Below are positions 1 to 11,396 of a DNA stretch of 64,000 bases, one piece after another. How positions within the stretch are numbered: position 1 is the first letter of the stretch; every line of letters starts with the position of its first letter. Made by a program: the position numbers and the translations under genes. The notes beneath the pieces were generated by a model that did no database searches, had not been told where the DNA came from, and saw only the letters and a program-made list of their open reading frames with translations. This DNA is from Cenococcum geophilum 1.58 (taxonomy: Eukaryota > Ascomycota > Dothideomycetes > Gloniales > Gloniaceae), in assembly GCA_001692895.1 (NCBI GenBank), contig KV748187.1, forward strand, positions 3,034,836-3,098,835, read 5' to 3'.

Positions 1-1032
1 TATTTCTATAATTAGGTAATTTTAATACTTAACTCGTTATACTTAAAATTATATTTAAACATCTTTAGGTTAAAGTTGATGGATTTTTGGTGGTTGATAG
101 GCGTCTCGCTTGGGGCTCACGCAGCTCTGGGGATGTCCAGCCAAGAGCAGCGCCAAAAAATGGGCTAATACTTGCAGCGGATAGGCAATTGTTAAACCTT
201 AGCTCGAAGTCAAATCTACTGATACCCTGCTCATGCAGAAATGCAAATTCAAATATCGCTGGGCATTTACAATTCGAACATGTGTGGCGAAACTGTCCCG
301 TGCTCTCTCGGATCTCTCCGAGTCAATCTCCTACTTGTGCACTAGCTAAATGCAGCTACACCATACAACCGCTCAAGCTCCCGAAGCTAAGACTTCAGAC
401 ATTGATGGTGCTGCACGGGCCCGGAGCGCTCTATGATGCCCATCACCAATGGCGTTGCAGAAGGATTCATCGGGTGATTCCATACCCCTATTCCGGCAGA
501 GCCAACTGCTGGGCCGCCAACAAATAAGACGTGCCCTAAACGTGTCCACCAACTAACTCCACGCTTTCGACTAACCCTAACAATGGCATTTGGTAGCACC
601 AGCACCTTCTAGATGGCAATGTTCCCGAAATCCATGCCCTAAAGATGGCACCCAAAATAATTCTATTTAAACGCTGCCGAAGGTTTTAAATTAGACGGGT
701 CCAATGGCATAACGTCGTCCTGAAGTCCGTGCAATCTTGGTTGGTTTCGCCTGCGTCGCGCCGAGATCAAGTAGAAGAGAAATATGTATTGAAATTTTTA
801 GGCACTGATAGAAAGGCTGTGCCAACTGCGACGGCCCCTTTGGATGAAAGAGGCAGGAAAGGGCGTTTCTTCCTCTAGATCATACAAATAGCTGATGCAA
901 GAAATTATAACTGTACCTGGTTGATTCTGCAAAGATGCTAAATTATTAGCTCAGAGCTGCAGAGCTAAAGTAATATGGTGCAGTGGGTTGGCGTTACCAT
1001 TCGTCGGTTCCGTAATGAAATAAGGATTGGAG
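1..1032. other. intergenic, no gene recognised
   Basis: I see no convincing gene here. The short open frames present have no recognisable domain and look like chance. The first 75 bases or so are AT-rich with many TpA steps, resembling the RIP-mutated block further right, so the window may open at the edge of another old repeat. The rest has ordinary base composition and would hold the 3' end and downstream region of the minus-strand HMG-box gene. Confidence 0.5.
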
Positions 1033-2821
1033 TCATGGTGAACTCTCTTTGTCATTACCTTTGTTGTCGGCCACTCTGGCTAGCTCTCCTGCTCGCAAGA
1101 GAGCTGCCATGGATGGGGTAGGCCGAAACTCTTGCAGTTGTCCCGCCAGTGGTGGAACGGGAGGCGGACGTTGGTCAAGTGGAGAAGGCGCTGCACCAAG
1201 AGTAGGTACCGGCTGTGGTAACACTCTTTGTGACTTCGGAGCATCAACCACCGGTAGTAATGAGCCTTGGTAAGGACTGATGGCGTAACCGTTACTTTCG
1301 GATGATAGTGTTGTGTCGTCGCGAGTCAGAGCAGGGAGCATTGACATCTCTCGGAATGATCGTCTTGAAGGTAACTCGACAGGGCTGTGATACTGAGATC
1401 CATAACCCAAAGAAGGTGGTGTGGTAGATGTACTCTGATGTGAATGACCGTACAACGGATGAGATATAGTTGGCCCGGGATCCGATTGCCTTTGACTCAG
1501 ATCTGGTAGGGAGCCGCTTCCAACACTAGGCTGGAATTCAAACGAGGTATCTCTATGCAGAGTAGCTGATCTTGGCGAAGCGGACATTGGTGAATAATGG
1601 TCCGCCAGCCGAGGCGAGTTCACCCCAGACAAGGAGTAGGTTGCTGGAGAAGTTGATTTAGAAGGATAGGGTTGGGAAGGTCGCGAATAACTCAGAGGCG
1701 GGCTTGAGCCAGATCGCTGGTGACCCAAAGGAAAGCTGTCTAAAAGTCCAGCGCTGACTCTCCTATTCGAAACTCTTTCAGGATGTTCATGACTGCTGCT
1801 TGCGGAGGTATTATTTTCCGTCTCAAGCCTGGAGCGTTTACCTTCTACTCTTGTTAGTCCAGGTGCCAAGGAAGCTTGGAGCCTTTTGGGCAAACCTTTT
1901 TGGGGAGCTGCATGCTTAGCCTTGAATTCTTCCAAGTACCTTTGGTACAGCTCGTACTGCGGGGTCTTCTTGTACTCCGCCAACTCGGTGTAAAACTTTT
2001 CCTTGGCAGTATTGGCTTGACGTTCACAGGCTTCGCGAGCATCCGCTGAAAGGACCTGCCATCGCTCGCCAACTACCTTTGCTATTTCTGTAAAAGATAA
2101 TTCCTGCCCTTTCAAGTTTTCCCGCATTTCTGTTCCTCGTTAGTAAGGAAATGCTTTGGTGAAAAGAACAGATACTAACGGTTCGAAAATATTACATAGG
2201 CAGAAGGGGGTCTCTCCGGCGCATGCTCATCAGGCTAGCTTAAAATATCAGTTTTGACACCCGTTTTGCGTCGTGGAGTAATAATTAATATTCCAGACAC
2301 GGTAGTGTAAGGTATCTCACCTTAGGATGTCGCCGGTATTTGCGCTTAGTGCTTGTATTGCCTCCCGCAATGGCAGAGGACTCGCCTTTTTTTGCAGTTT
2401 TGGTTTCTGAAGCTGACTCGTCGCTCCGATATGACCCGTCGACGCTAGAGGCTTTACCCCGAATGGGATTGAGGGCACGCTCGTGGAACTGTCCCCGCGT
2501 TTCCGCTATGGCTCGCTGTAGTTTCTGTTTAAAGTTATTATTAATGCTTTTGATACATTTAATTCATGGAGTGATGAGCGTGACGTGAAGATTGCAGGTT
2601 AGTAAAAAGACGTACCCTGCGATGGCCGAGCTTGACGTTGAGATGGTTTCTAATAGCAAAAATTATAAGCCTCCCGGCTTGCGCAAGACTTCTCTAAAGA
2701 CTTACAGATCAGACTCTGTAATGTCCAAAATTGTTTCCCAGCTGTCAAAACCCTCCGCAACAAAAACATCCAGATATTGGGACAGTCCCAATCGCTCCAA
2801 CCTTTCCCCCAGGTCGTTCAT
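1033..2821 (-). CDS. SAM-domain plus HMG-box DNA-binding regulator (5 exons)
   Basis: Likely a nuclear transcription regulator. I rebuilt five exons on the minus strand: 2821-2706, 2649-2616, 2524-2321, 2234-2180 and 2129-1033, joined by GT-AG introns of 56, 91, 86 and 50 nt with matching phases, giving about 501 residues. Residues 1-60 form a SAM domain (motifs LGLSQYLDVF, FDSWETILDI, LGHRRKLQRAI), normally a protein-protein interaction module. A basic stretch (KRKYRRHPK) leads into an HMG box at about residues 119-205, with RPPSAYVIFSN split by an intron before MRENLKGQELSFTEIAKVVG. The remainder is Ser/Pro-rich and low complexity. The start is the first ATG directly before the SAM fold. 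SAM plus HMG architecture occurs in ascomycete regulators, some tied to sexual development; that role is inference here. It faces the exonuclease gene across a shared 3.5-kb upstream region. Confidence 0.85.
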
Positions 2822-5800
2822 GTAGAGAAGGAGAAAACGTAAGTGCGGATAACCGCCGGAATTGTAAGTAAGAGGCGGATTATATGTGTGTAGACGTCGT
2901 CTAGATGATATGTCGCGTATTCGGACGGTTCAAGGATTGCTGATATTCCTTGTAGCCGTTGCTCCAAGAGCCTTGTGAATTGCGCAGACCAAGCAATTGC
3001 CGGGGATGCGGCCAAGTAGTTTGATTGTTTATTTCGGGTGGTTGAGGGAAAAGGTAGGGAATTAGGAAATAACTAGAGAGCTTTTTCGGCGAGGGGAGAC
3101 CGAAGGTTGTGGCTGGGTCCAGATCGTGGAAAATACAGTCTAGATGATAACTAGTGATTTTTGGTGATAATTGTTGTCAATTGTTGCAGGGCGCAAGCGC
3201 AAGAAGAGTAAAAATGGTTGTATGTGCTAGCCTGAGCCCTGATCCATAGAGAGCCCTGGAGGAGGGCGCAGGTGGGATGATGTTCAAATCCAAACTGGCT
3301 AAGAGCGTTTCCGAGGTCTATAATACTTTTGCAGTACGGTTGCGAACGGGTGTCGTAGTACGGTCATGAGCTGCAGGGGAATCCGATGGTGACTGTTCTG
3401 GCCAGGAGGGCGCTGTTGACACGCAGAGCCACTCGTCCTTGGGGAAACCCAGCGACGAAGCATGTAGAGAAGGGTAACAAAGCATGGGAGCAAGCGTGGT
3501 GGTAAAAACGGTGAGGAAAATGTGGAAACGGGGAAGAGCACGACGAAGCCGAATCAGTGATCGGGATATACTCCGAGAAAAGGGCAGAAACTAGCCATGG
3601 CAAAGACTCGGGAGGAAGGTGGTTTAGAAGGCGGTTTAGGGGGCAGTCGCAAGCATGGAGAGCAGACTCGGGGCGGGAGGGCGCGTGGAATCGCGGGCTT
3701 GGGGTGCTTGTAGACGGCAATGTCGGGTTTACGGGCGCACACGGTGTGGAGGACATTTGGCGCGTCTCTCCCCCTACGCGCCGCTCGGGAGTGCTGGTCT
3801 GGTGCGGGAGAGTGGCAGAGCAGAGGCGGGAAAAGCTGGTGGGCTGCATTGCCCATCAATTACTGATTGGGGCTCCCATCACGAGCAGCGCCCTGGAATC
3901 TGGGCAAAGGGAATTGATCGCAACTGAGGCGACGCCAGCCAGGACTGTGCGCCCCAACTAGCCCCGCCATCGTCAGACGAATCGATGACCGCGCTGCGGA
4001 ATTGGCCTGCAGAGCGCGCGCCTGCCTGTCGGAGTGAGCTTCGCATGCTGGCCAGCAACCCTCGCAGCACCACCCCGCAGCCGGCACCGCGCACACTGCA
4101 AGCCAAGATCATGTCGGCGCGGACGATCGACTCCGGTAGGGCGGGCTAGCCCAAATGACACAACTGCCCAGAAGCTGACTGCTGTTGCAGTTCTCGCTGA
4201 CTCGTCACAGATGATGAAATTCGGGAAATTCTCCTGTGCGCCGCGATCCCGCCTGCAGAACTGCCTGCTTCCACTGGCCGGGGGCCCGGCGACTCGAGCC
4301 GTGTAGCTGCCCAGATGCCCAGCTGCCCACGCAACCGGTTTCATCGCTTTCTGCGTTGAATCTGCGATCTGATACTGCTTGGTCCGACAGCATACCGTTG
4401 AAGTGCCTTGGCACTACTGCGATCTGCAATGTGCCGGAGCACCGGCAAGACATGGAACTGCCAATGGCTCCAATGGCGCACCTGCCTCCACACCAGATGG
4501 CTGCCATCTGAACGCAGATCACGGCATCATGGAGCGGCGTGGAGCAAGCCTGGCCGCTTTCCAGAATTTCCAGAATCCCCAGCAACCGTCATCATCCTTC
4601 CCTGCGCTTGGCCTGACCTTCCCGATGCACCAATCGTGCACGGCGAAGCAGCGGAGCGGAGCCTTTTGAGCAAATTCAGCCGTCACAAACGCCTTCAATA
4701 CCCCTGATCCCTGCCCATAAGAATCTTGCAGCGGCGGACCTAAGGGGGAACTCGGCACGTCTCGGTTGGCTGCTAGCTCTTATAGGTGGGGTTCGAGCTT
4801 GGATCGCGCATCGGGATGAGGGGATTTCATTTAGGGTCCAATCTCGAGAAGCGAGAAGTCAAAATGCCATCATCTGCATTCGGCAGTTACATTTGATCAT
4901 GGAAATAGAATGTCGAGGTCCAGCGTCAATTCTACCGCGGTCTGGCCATATCACTCATTATAGGAGATATTGATCGAGATATTGATCGAGATATTTACCG
5001 TTATTTCCTGCGTTACAGGATCTAATAATTTTGCAGTTTCAACAGTCGTGGGCGGATTAGATAAAGCTTCTCAATCACGTGAATGAATTGCCTTCTATGG
5101 TGCTAGGTAAGGCTCGATCCCAAAATTCGATTTTTGCAGCCGAGGGCTTGCATCCGATCTGTGATATCGGAGGGACCCGAGTGCGTGCATGACTATCCAC
5201 TTTTGGAAACTCCACGGCCCTGCTTTTGATCACCGATGCACTCAACTCATCGAAAGATCTCCTCAAACTAGACAGTAGGCTGCGGGAATAACTCATGGAA
5301 AGGAATTTGGAAGACCGCGTGTTCTACTTCCTTGTCTAAAGAAGAGGTAACACTACAGAAAAAATTGCAAGGTTAAACACTCGACCGCCTCAACGCCATC
5401 AGTCCAAAAGCCAAGATCGAAGCCCTTGACGTGAGTGCGTTACGTTGCACCCACGGGCCCTTCGCCGCCTGGGATTAACTGTAGCAAAATTGTTAGCCAG
5501 ACTAGCCTCGACCCCGGTCATATTGGAATTTGGAATGAAACTCGCCATGCAGATGTTGTTGCCGTTCAGCAGAATTTTTGGGAGCTTGGTTTGTGTACCC
5601 GTATAGTCACTACGCCACAACAAAGCATTAGTATGAAGTGTAAAAGGGGTAAATGTAGATTTATTGGAGAAGCAGTACTGACAACTCAGTCACATCATCA
5701 AGAACCATATCTACTCTGTGTCAGGAGAAGTTGACGTGGTCGCTAGTTCAGGAAGCACATACTGACATAGTCATCGAAACCAAGTAATGTTCCACTGAAC

Positions 5801-6302
5801 TCTGTAAAACATTAGAAGATAAAAAATCAATTGCACTGTGACCTGCCTCACCCTTGTCGCCTTTCATTACCACCCATATTTTCGACCCGACGCACTTGTC
5901 GATTAGTTCTATCGAGTATATCAGCAGGATGATGAGCACATCACAAAGTCCAAACGAACCTAGTGGTAAGAGTTGCGAGGCCATGGCGTTATTCTACGGT
6001 CTGACAGCAACTAATAATTGGGTGGTTTTAGAGATGCTCAGTAGGACTAGATTTTTCTGCGCAAGGCGTAGCAGTAAGGCTGCCCACTCGAGATGCAGAT
6101 TCTTGTTTAGCTTGGCGCAACGAGAGCTTGAGGCTCGCTTAGTTTTTGACACTCGTACTTCCGGCTTCGGCCAGGATCCATTGAGTATTCATCAGGCAGA
6201 CGGCGCGTCGATCTCTCACGCGCTGCCATGTTTACGTGACTTGCGCTCTTAAGGGCCAGTCCGACGGCTGCTGGCTGTGGAGAAACATTACCATGGAGTG
6301 TA
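2822..6302. promoter_or_regulatory. divergent intergenic region between the HMG-box and exonuclease genes
   Basis: This 3.5-kb stretch separates two genes transcribed away from each other, so it should hold both promoters and leaders. About 3360-4750 is clearly more GC-rich and full of overlapping open frames on both strands, none with a recognisable domain or convincing codon pattern. About 4890-5050 is AT-rich. I could not pick a specific promoter element or a third gene with confidence. A long 5' leader or a noncoding transcript in the GC-rich part is possible but unsupported. Confidence 0.45.
4966..4995. repeat. 12-bp tandem repeat (2.5 copies)
   Basis: The unit GATATTGATCGA is repeated twice and followed by a half copy. 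It lies in the AT-rich part of the divergent intergenic region. No function is evident. Confidence 0.7.
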
Positions 6303-9300
6303 ATGCTTCTCAAACACTCTACCTTTGCAAACGGTGCCCAAACAGCCAACCTCCTCAAGACGGTGAACCCAGCGAGAATGTCATCGAGCTGTGTATACAA
6401 TTATTACCCGGCATTTAAATCCAACATGATCGTGAAAGGCCAACATGAAGAGTACAACAGATTCCATGCGCTTTTAAAGGCAAATCAGCCGAACCAGCTA
6501 ACGCCTTACTTTATCACTTCTAGGACCCGAGTACCTTTAAAGCCCCACTCTCCACTTTGTAGAACGTGGGATGCTTCTTCAAGCATTATTTTTGCACCAT
6601 GCCACCGACGCGGTGCTCGCGACCAAACGTGGGACCCTTCGAATGGTGTTATATTCTCCAGAGGCTACGCTTCTATCCCGCCCCTCAAATTCAAGCCTTC
6701 TACACATGAACAGCCGCGAAGGGTAGCTTCTGGCCAACTCGATACTCGTGCATTGATTAGAAGTCGCCGAATGGCTGAGGAAAGGAAGGCTCGAGCTAGG
6801 GCTTCTAAGCTTGGAGATACTAAGACGCCAGAGAAGCTCAAATCACTAGCCGGCGAACAGAATGTATCTACCGTAGCGAAGAACATACCTGAGGTTGCTG
6901 AAGCAGCGGGGAAGTCGTCCCAGACCGAAAAGACGAAGGCGGCCAAGAGGCCGAAAATCGTTAATGTTTTACCAATCAAGAATGTCCAGAAGATTGAAGA
7001 GCAATCCAATATTAGCAAACCTTCGGTAAATGAGAAACATGCTGCACAGGCAATACCGACATTTGGAGGCCCATCGAAATTGCCCATGCCAGCATCCGCA
7101 ACACAGCAATCAACAACTAAAGTGACCACAAAGAAACGGCACACACCGATCGAAAATGCCTCAACGGGCTCTTTGCCAGAAACATCCGTAATTCCATCAA
7201 ACGCAGCACTGGTCATAGAACAAAACTGGCAGCTCGAAAAATGGAGAGGCATATATCAATTGGATGATAGAGTAAAGCAGCGAGCAACTTATGGCGACTA
7301 CAGAAAACTGTTTTTTCCACTTGAAGATAGTACCACAGATTTAGGTAAGACCCTGGCTATCCTGAGGAACTTTTACCGTTCCAAACGACAAAGATACGAC
7401 CGATTATGGCGCAAAACGAGGTCCAATCTGGAAATGTTCCAATCGTCTGAAATAACTGGAAAAGATTTCCCGTATGTGTCAATCCTGGTCAGTAGAATAA
7501 ACGTCAATCTAGACGAACAGGCAACGCTTTTAAGATCTCTTCACGATTTGAAGCACCACGAAGAGGTGTATTGGAGCTGGCAGCGCATAAGGATTTTATT
7601 AGGCCGGTCAGAGTTCAATAAAATCTGCCACAAGTCCCGTTGCCTTACCAAGGAAGTCCGCTACCGGCTTCCGCTTTCCCGAGAAACCCCAGGAATTGTC
7701 ACATCACGTATTACCTGGCTAGCCTTAAACAACAGAAGCTGGAATGTCTTAAACGCGGTTCAAGATCTCCGATACGAAGTCAATGCCTTAGTGAAATGGG
7801 AGCCTGAGGATCCCTACCAAAAGCCACGAAAACCATTGTCGGATCCGGATGGCAATGGAGTCGACCAAAGAAAAGTGAATGCGCTAGGAGGCCAATCTGT
7901 TAAATTTATCTTTGACTGGCTCAAGAAGTACGAGGTTCTCGCTAGAAGAGTACATCATGACATAACCCATTCGAACCACATAGCCGATAGGGTGCAGCTA
8001 GGAGTCCTGATTAATGAAGGTTCTCCTGGGGAGATGTTACAATATGTGCTTACGCAACCATTTTTAGAAGTTTCCACTGCCACAACTGGTCTTATAAACT
8101 CTTTCCGCCAATATCGGGTGGTGGGGTTAGAAAGACTATGGGGTACAGAGAATGAAAGATTTATGGAGTTCCTCGCTTGGGCTCAAGAGGGGCTATGCCG
8201 AACTCACATAGTTTCTGATCTCTCATTCTTACAAGAATCTTTTATTAAAAGGGTGAGAGAGTTGGATCACGTCGTTCCTGCTTCCGAGATACAAAGAACC
8301 TGTCGAACTCTCCTAGTCAATATGCACAAAGCCGAAAGACAGAACGCCAGAAAACGGGCTCTTTCCTTAAGTTCCGAATGGAAGAAAGTCACGGCGGCTT
8401 CGAGGGCAGCCCGTGCATCGAAGGCAAAGAAAAAGTCATCTAAGACATCCAAACGGCGGTCAATACCAACCACAAACTCACAACCTGCTACGATTTTAAG
8501 GCCCAAAGGTGCGCCTTCAGGCATCAAGCTATCATCAACACCAAGCTTAAGAGCGCCCCATCTTATCATTGTAACTCAACAGGCGCGGACAACCCAGGAT
8601 AACGAGGAAATCGCCAACGTTGGCCCCGCAATTAGCAACGGTTGCTCAAGCCAAAGAACTACCAAGGAGAGCCATTGGGGGAGTGACAACAATTCAGAGA
8701 TCCCTTGGGTGGAATCAAACACGGAGAGTGACGGTAAAAATCAGGGCTATTCTAGCTTACAGAATAGTGTGGCCTCCGGAAACGACAGTGGGAAAGGCCG
8801 CATTATCGATTCCAGTTCGTCAAGTGAGGAGGAGGATTGTAGTGGTGGCAGCAGTGAAGAGAGCAGCTCCGAAGCAGAAGAAGAGCAACAAGAGGAAGAG
8901 CATGTACCGCTTACCTACCAGATTCCTACAGAAACACTACGAATAGCGATGACCGCCTCTCCGAGCAGCGGCGCTGCTTATTGGCGTCACGATCTCTATC
9001 GTGGACCGCTAGATCAGAAAATATCGATGCACTACTGTAAGAACATAGAAGTCTCAGAACGAGTGGCCAAATACTTCGTCGAGGAGAAAGTGCTTGGCTT
9101 CGATATTGAGTGGAAACCAAATGCATCTACAAACGACGGCATTCGAGGCAACACATCATTGATCCAGCTAGCAAGCGAGGATCGCATTGCCCTTTTTCAC
9201 ATTGCTCTCTTCAAAGGAAATACTGTTGACGAGCTCTTACCTCCAACTCTCAAGAAGATTATGGAGTCTCCAGACATCACGAAAGCTGGAGTCGCAGTCA

Positions 9301-10439
9301 GGGGAGACTGTACACGGCTCCAAAAGCATCTCGGAATTGAATCTAAAGGAATGTTTGAACTGAGCCATCTCTACAGGCTTGTCAAGTTCTCGGCTACAGA
9401 ACCCAAGAAAGTGAACAAAGTTTTGGTTTCTCTGGCTCGGCAGGTGGAAGAGCATCTGCAGCTGCCGCTGTCGAAAGGTCCTGTACGAGAGAGCGACTGG
9501 AGCAAGGCCTTGCTCTATGAACAGATGCTTTACGCGGCTTCTGATGCCTATGCTGGCTTCCGGCTCTACGACGCCCTCGAAGCTAAAAGGAAAAAGCTGA
9601 AACCGACCCCGCCCCGTCCAGAGCATGCCGAACTCAATATGCCTATTCGGCTAGCTACTAGCGCCAAGGTAGTTACAGCTCAAAAGAGTTCCGCTGTTAT
9701 TCCAGACGAGGATTCATCGGATGCTGAAGAGGACTTTGAAACCGCACCGGAGGACGCCGAAGAATCGGAGGACGGGATCGAAACACCGTCTGCGGATGGA
9801 TCATCGGAGGCCGATGACTTGTCTGACGCAGAATTCATACCTTCCACGAGGCGAATTGGTCGAGTTCGGTTACTCAGCTCGCATCCACGAGAAGAAAATC
9901 CGGCGGGAAACGGCTCAAAGGGAGATACTCCGTCAAAATCGAGCGACTCGACGGATGGGGAGGCTACCACGCTCACAAAACGAGTGGGTCGACTCCGTCT
10001 CTCGAAGCCGTCACCTTCTGCATTAAAAGCCCTGCCGGCCGAGGAAGCAGAAAAGCCGCAGAGCCTCACTCGCCCGAAAAGAGCACCAAAGCCAACTCCA
10101 GTAACCGTGGCTCCCAAGTCCGCGGAATACCTGAGGGCGGAAGCGTGGGTTGAAGAGTGGCGCACGAGTCTCCCAGAGCAGCGCAAACCCCGGGCGTCCG
10201 CGCCGATGCTGAAAGCGTACGCCCTTTGGCACAGCCAGTCTCTCGGCCTTGGGGATGTTGCTGCGCACCTCAGGGACCCACCGCTAGCAATCTCGACGGT
10301 GTCGTCATATGTGCTGACTACTATCCTTTTGGAAAGCCTGCCTTTTGACGCTGTGAGGATCAAGGAGCCGCTCGGCAAATTGCCGCGTCACGTTGTGCAG
10401 ACCCGGTATAAGTCTATACTCAAGAAGATGAAGGAGTGA
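6303..10439 (+). CDS. DEDDy-type 3'-5' exonuclease with acidic linkers and C-terminal HTH
   Basis: A single uninterrupted frame of 1378 residues. The exonuclease domain lies at about residues 910-1095 and has the three DEDD motifs: DIEW at 934-937 (Exo I), an Asp at 1002 within GVAVRGDC (Exo II), and Tyr1077-x3-Asp1081 within YAASDAYAGF (Exo III). Tyr in motif III places it with the RNase D/WRN-type DEDDy enzymes, which trim RNA or DNA from the 3' end. Flanking regions are low complexity: a Lys/Ser-rich linker near 700, a Ser/Glu tract near 837-865, and more acidic segments at about 1130-1180. The last 80 residues (about 1295-1378) resemble the helix-turn-helix seen in RecQ-associated proteins. 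The N-terminal 700 residues are mostly helical with no family I recognise. The true start may be a later Met (6378 or 6426). The family assignment is firm; the substrate is not. Confidence 0.85.
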   Translation: MLLKHSTFANGAQTANLLKTVNPARMSSSCVYNYYPAFKSNMIVKGQHEEYNRFHALLKANQPNQLTPYFITSRTRVPLKPHSPLCRTWDASSSIIFAPCHRRGARDQTWDPSNGVIFSRGYASIPPLKFKPSTHEQPRRVASGQLDTRALIRSRRMAEERKARARASKLGDTKTPEKLKSLAGEQNVSTVAKNIPEVAEAAGKSSQTEKTKAAKRPKIVNVLPIKNVQKIEEQSNISKPSVNEKHAAQAIPTFGGPSKLPMPASATQQSTTKVTTKKRHTPIENASTGSLPETSVIPSNAALVIEQNWQLEKWRGIYQLDDRVKQRATYGDYRKLFFPLEDSTTDLGKTLAILRNFYRSKRQRYDRLWRKTRSNLEMFQSSEITGKDFPYVSILVSRINVNLDEQATLLRSLHDLKHHEEVYWSWQRIRILLGRSEFNKICHKSRCLTKEVRYRLPLSRETPGIVTSRITWLALNNRSWNVLNAVQDLRYEVNALVKWEPEDPYQKPRKPLSDPDGNGVDQRKVNALGGQSVKFIFDWLKKYEVLARRVHHDITHSNHIADRVQLGVLINEGSPGEMLQYVLTQPFLEVSTATTGLINSFRQYRVVGLERLWGTENERFMEFLAWAQEGLCRTHIVSDLSFLQESFIKRVRELDHVVPASEIQRTCRTLLVNMHKAERQNARKRALSLSSEWKKVTAASRAARASKAKKKSSKTSKRRSIPTTNSQPATILRPKGAPSGIKLSSTPSLRAPHLIIVTQQARTTQDNEEIANVGPAISNGCSSQRTTKESHWGSDNNSEIPWVESNTESDGKNQGYSSLQNSVASGNDSGKGRIIDSSSSSEEEDCSGGSSEESSSEAEEEQQEEEHVPLTYQIPTETLRIAMTASPSSGAAYWRHDLYRGPLDQKISMHYCKNIEVSERVAKYFVEEKVLGFDIEWKPNASTNDGIRGNTSLIQLASEDRIALFHIALFKGNTVDELLPPTLKKIMESPDITKAGVAVRGDCTRLQKHLGIESKGMFELSHLYRLVKFSATEPKKVNKVLVSLARQVEEHLQLPLSKGPVRESDWSKALLYEQMLYAASDAYAGFRLYDALEAKRKKLKPTPPRPEHAELNMPIRLATSAKVVTAQKSSAVIPDEDSSDAEEDFETAPEDAEESEDGIETPSADGSSEADDLSDAEFIPSTRRIGRVRLLSSHPREENPAGNGSKGDTPSKSSDSTDGEATTLTKRVGRLRLSKPSPSALKALPAEEAEKPQSLTRPKRAPKPTPVTVAPKSAEYLRAEAWVEEWRTSLPEQRKPRASAPMLKAYALWHSQSLGLGDVAAHLRDPPLAISTVSSYVLTTILLESLPFDAVRIKEPLGKLPRHVVQTRYKSILKKMKE

Positions 10440-11111
10440 GCGGCATTTGGAGATTTGCATTAGGGCGGAGTGTGAGTTTTGTTTGGGCGTTGGAAGAACT
10501 AGCATGTGTAACAAAATACCAAGGGAAAGCGAGCATGAACATTTGAGAGTGAATGTCAGAGTCTTACGCTAAGCTCATCTCGGGCCACACAATCCTTTCG
10601 GGTATGTATTTTTTATTGCTGTGTGTAATTAGCTCACTTTATATGCCTCAAATCCAGACATCAAAATACGTTCAAGGATATTCCTAAATCACAAGGCATG
10701 TGCATTGTTACTTACGCAAGCCGCACCTGCGTTAGCAATTATGCAATGAAGAAAAACTCTTTCACCTCCTAGAGACGGTTTAACTAATTGCATGCACTTG
10801 AAAATAAAGTTGATTGGCCAAAGTAGCATGCGTAATGACATGGTTTGTGATCAGTGATTAGACTGAAGCTGGGTAAGATTTGTGTAGATAAAAAAGCACA
10901 GGGACTACTTTCAATTTGGGAAAATGAACTTGTCTGCCAACATTCCCACGGAGAGAGGGCAAGTCTAAACCATATCCCGTGCCATCATTGTCCGCTTCTC
11001 CAAAGAAAGCCAATCACCCAATCTACTGGGTTTTCTCGTGGATCTTTCCCCACGCTTGTAGTGCTCAGCGATCGTAGAGCACGCCACGATTGGGTGTTTG
11101 AATGTACGGGG
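10440..11111. other. intergenic region up to the repeat block
   Basis: This covers the 3' region of the exonuclease gene and then single-copy-looking sequence of ordinary composition that stops at the TA dinucleotide where element B begins. No gene is recognised. It marks the left edge of normal chromosomal DNA next to the 47.9-kb insertion block. Confidence 0.5.
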
Positions 11112-11113
11112 TA

Positions 11114-11145
11114 CGGAGGCAGAGGTCAAAAGTTCCTGCCCCCCC
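11114..11145 (+). repeat. element B left terminal inverted repeat
   Basis: It begins CGGAGGCAGAGGTCAAAAG, continues into a run of C, and is preceded by TA. It pairs with 13446-13477. The differences are mainly transitions, plus a slipped C run. Confidence 0.85.
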
Positions 11146-11336
11146 TGCGCCACTAATGCGCCACCAATAAGCCACATTTTTTTTCTTGGCGTTCCGACTT
11201 AGGAAGGAGCTAGTATCAAAGATGGATTTTGGCTCTCTATGACGAGAGTGTAGATATATGACATCATAATAGCCACCTAGTGTGGTGGTGATATATAGGA
11301 TATATAGGATTACTGCTTCTGCCCGCTACCTCGCCC

Positions 11337-11396
11337 ACTACCTCGTCCAGCACCTCGCCCAGCACCTCGCCCAGCACCTCGCCCAGCACCTCGCCG
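11337..11396. repeat. 12-bp tandem repeat encoding a Gly-Arg-Gly-Ala tract
   Basis: The unit CAGCACCTCGCC occurs four times almost perfectly, with degenerate copies to the left. On the minus strand, in the transposase frame, it encodes repeated GRGA-type residues. It is far less mutated than its surroundings and is GC-rich. Confidence 0.75.

Noticed and set aside
87-605. Open frames on both strands at the left end as a gene
   Set aside because: No domain, no conserved look, and no supporting splice sites or start context.
3360-4760. GC-rich cluster of overlapping open frames as coding genes
   Set aside because: Many frames are open at once on both strands with Arg/Ser/Pro-rich translations, the usual effect of high GC; no domain found.
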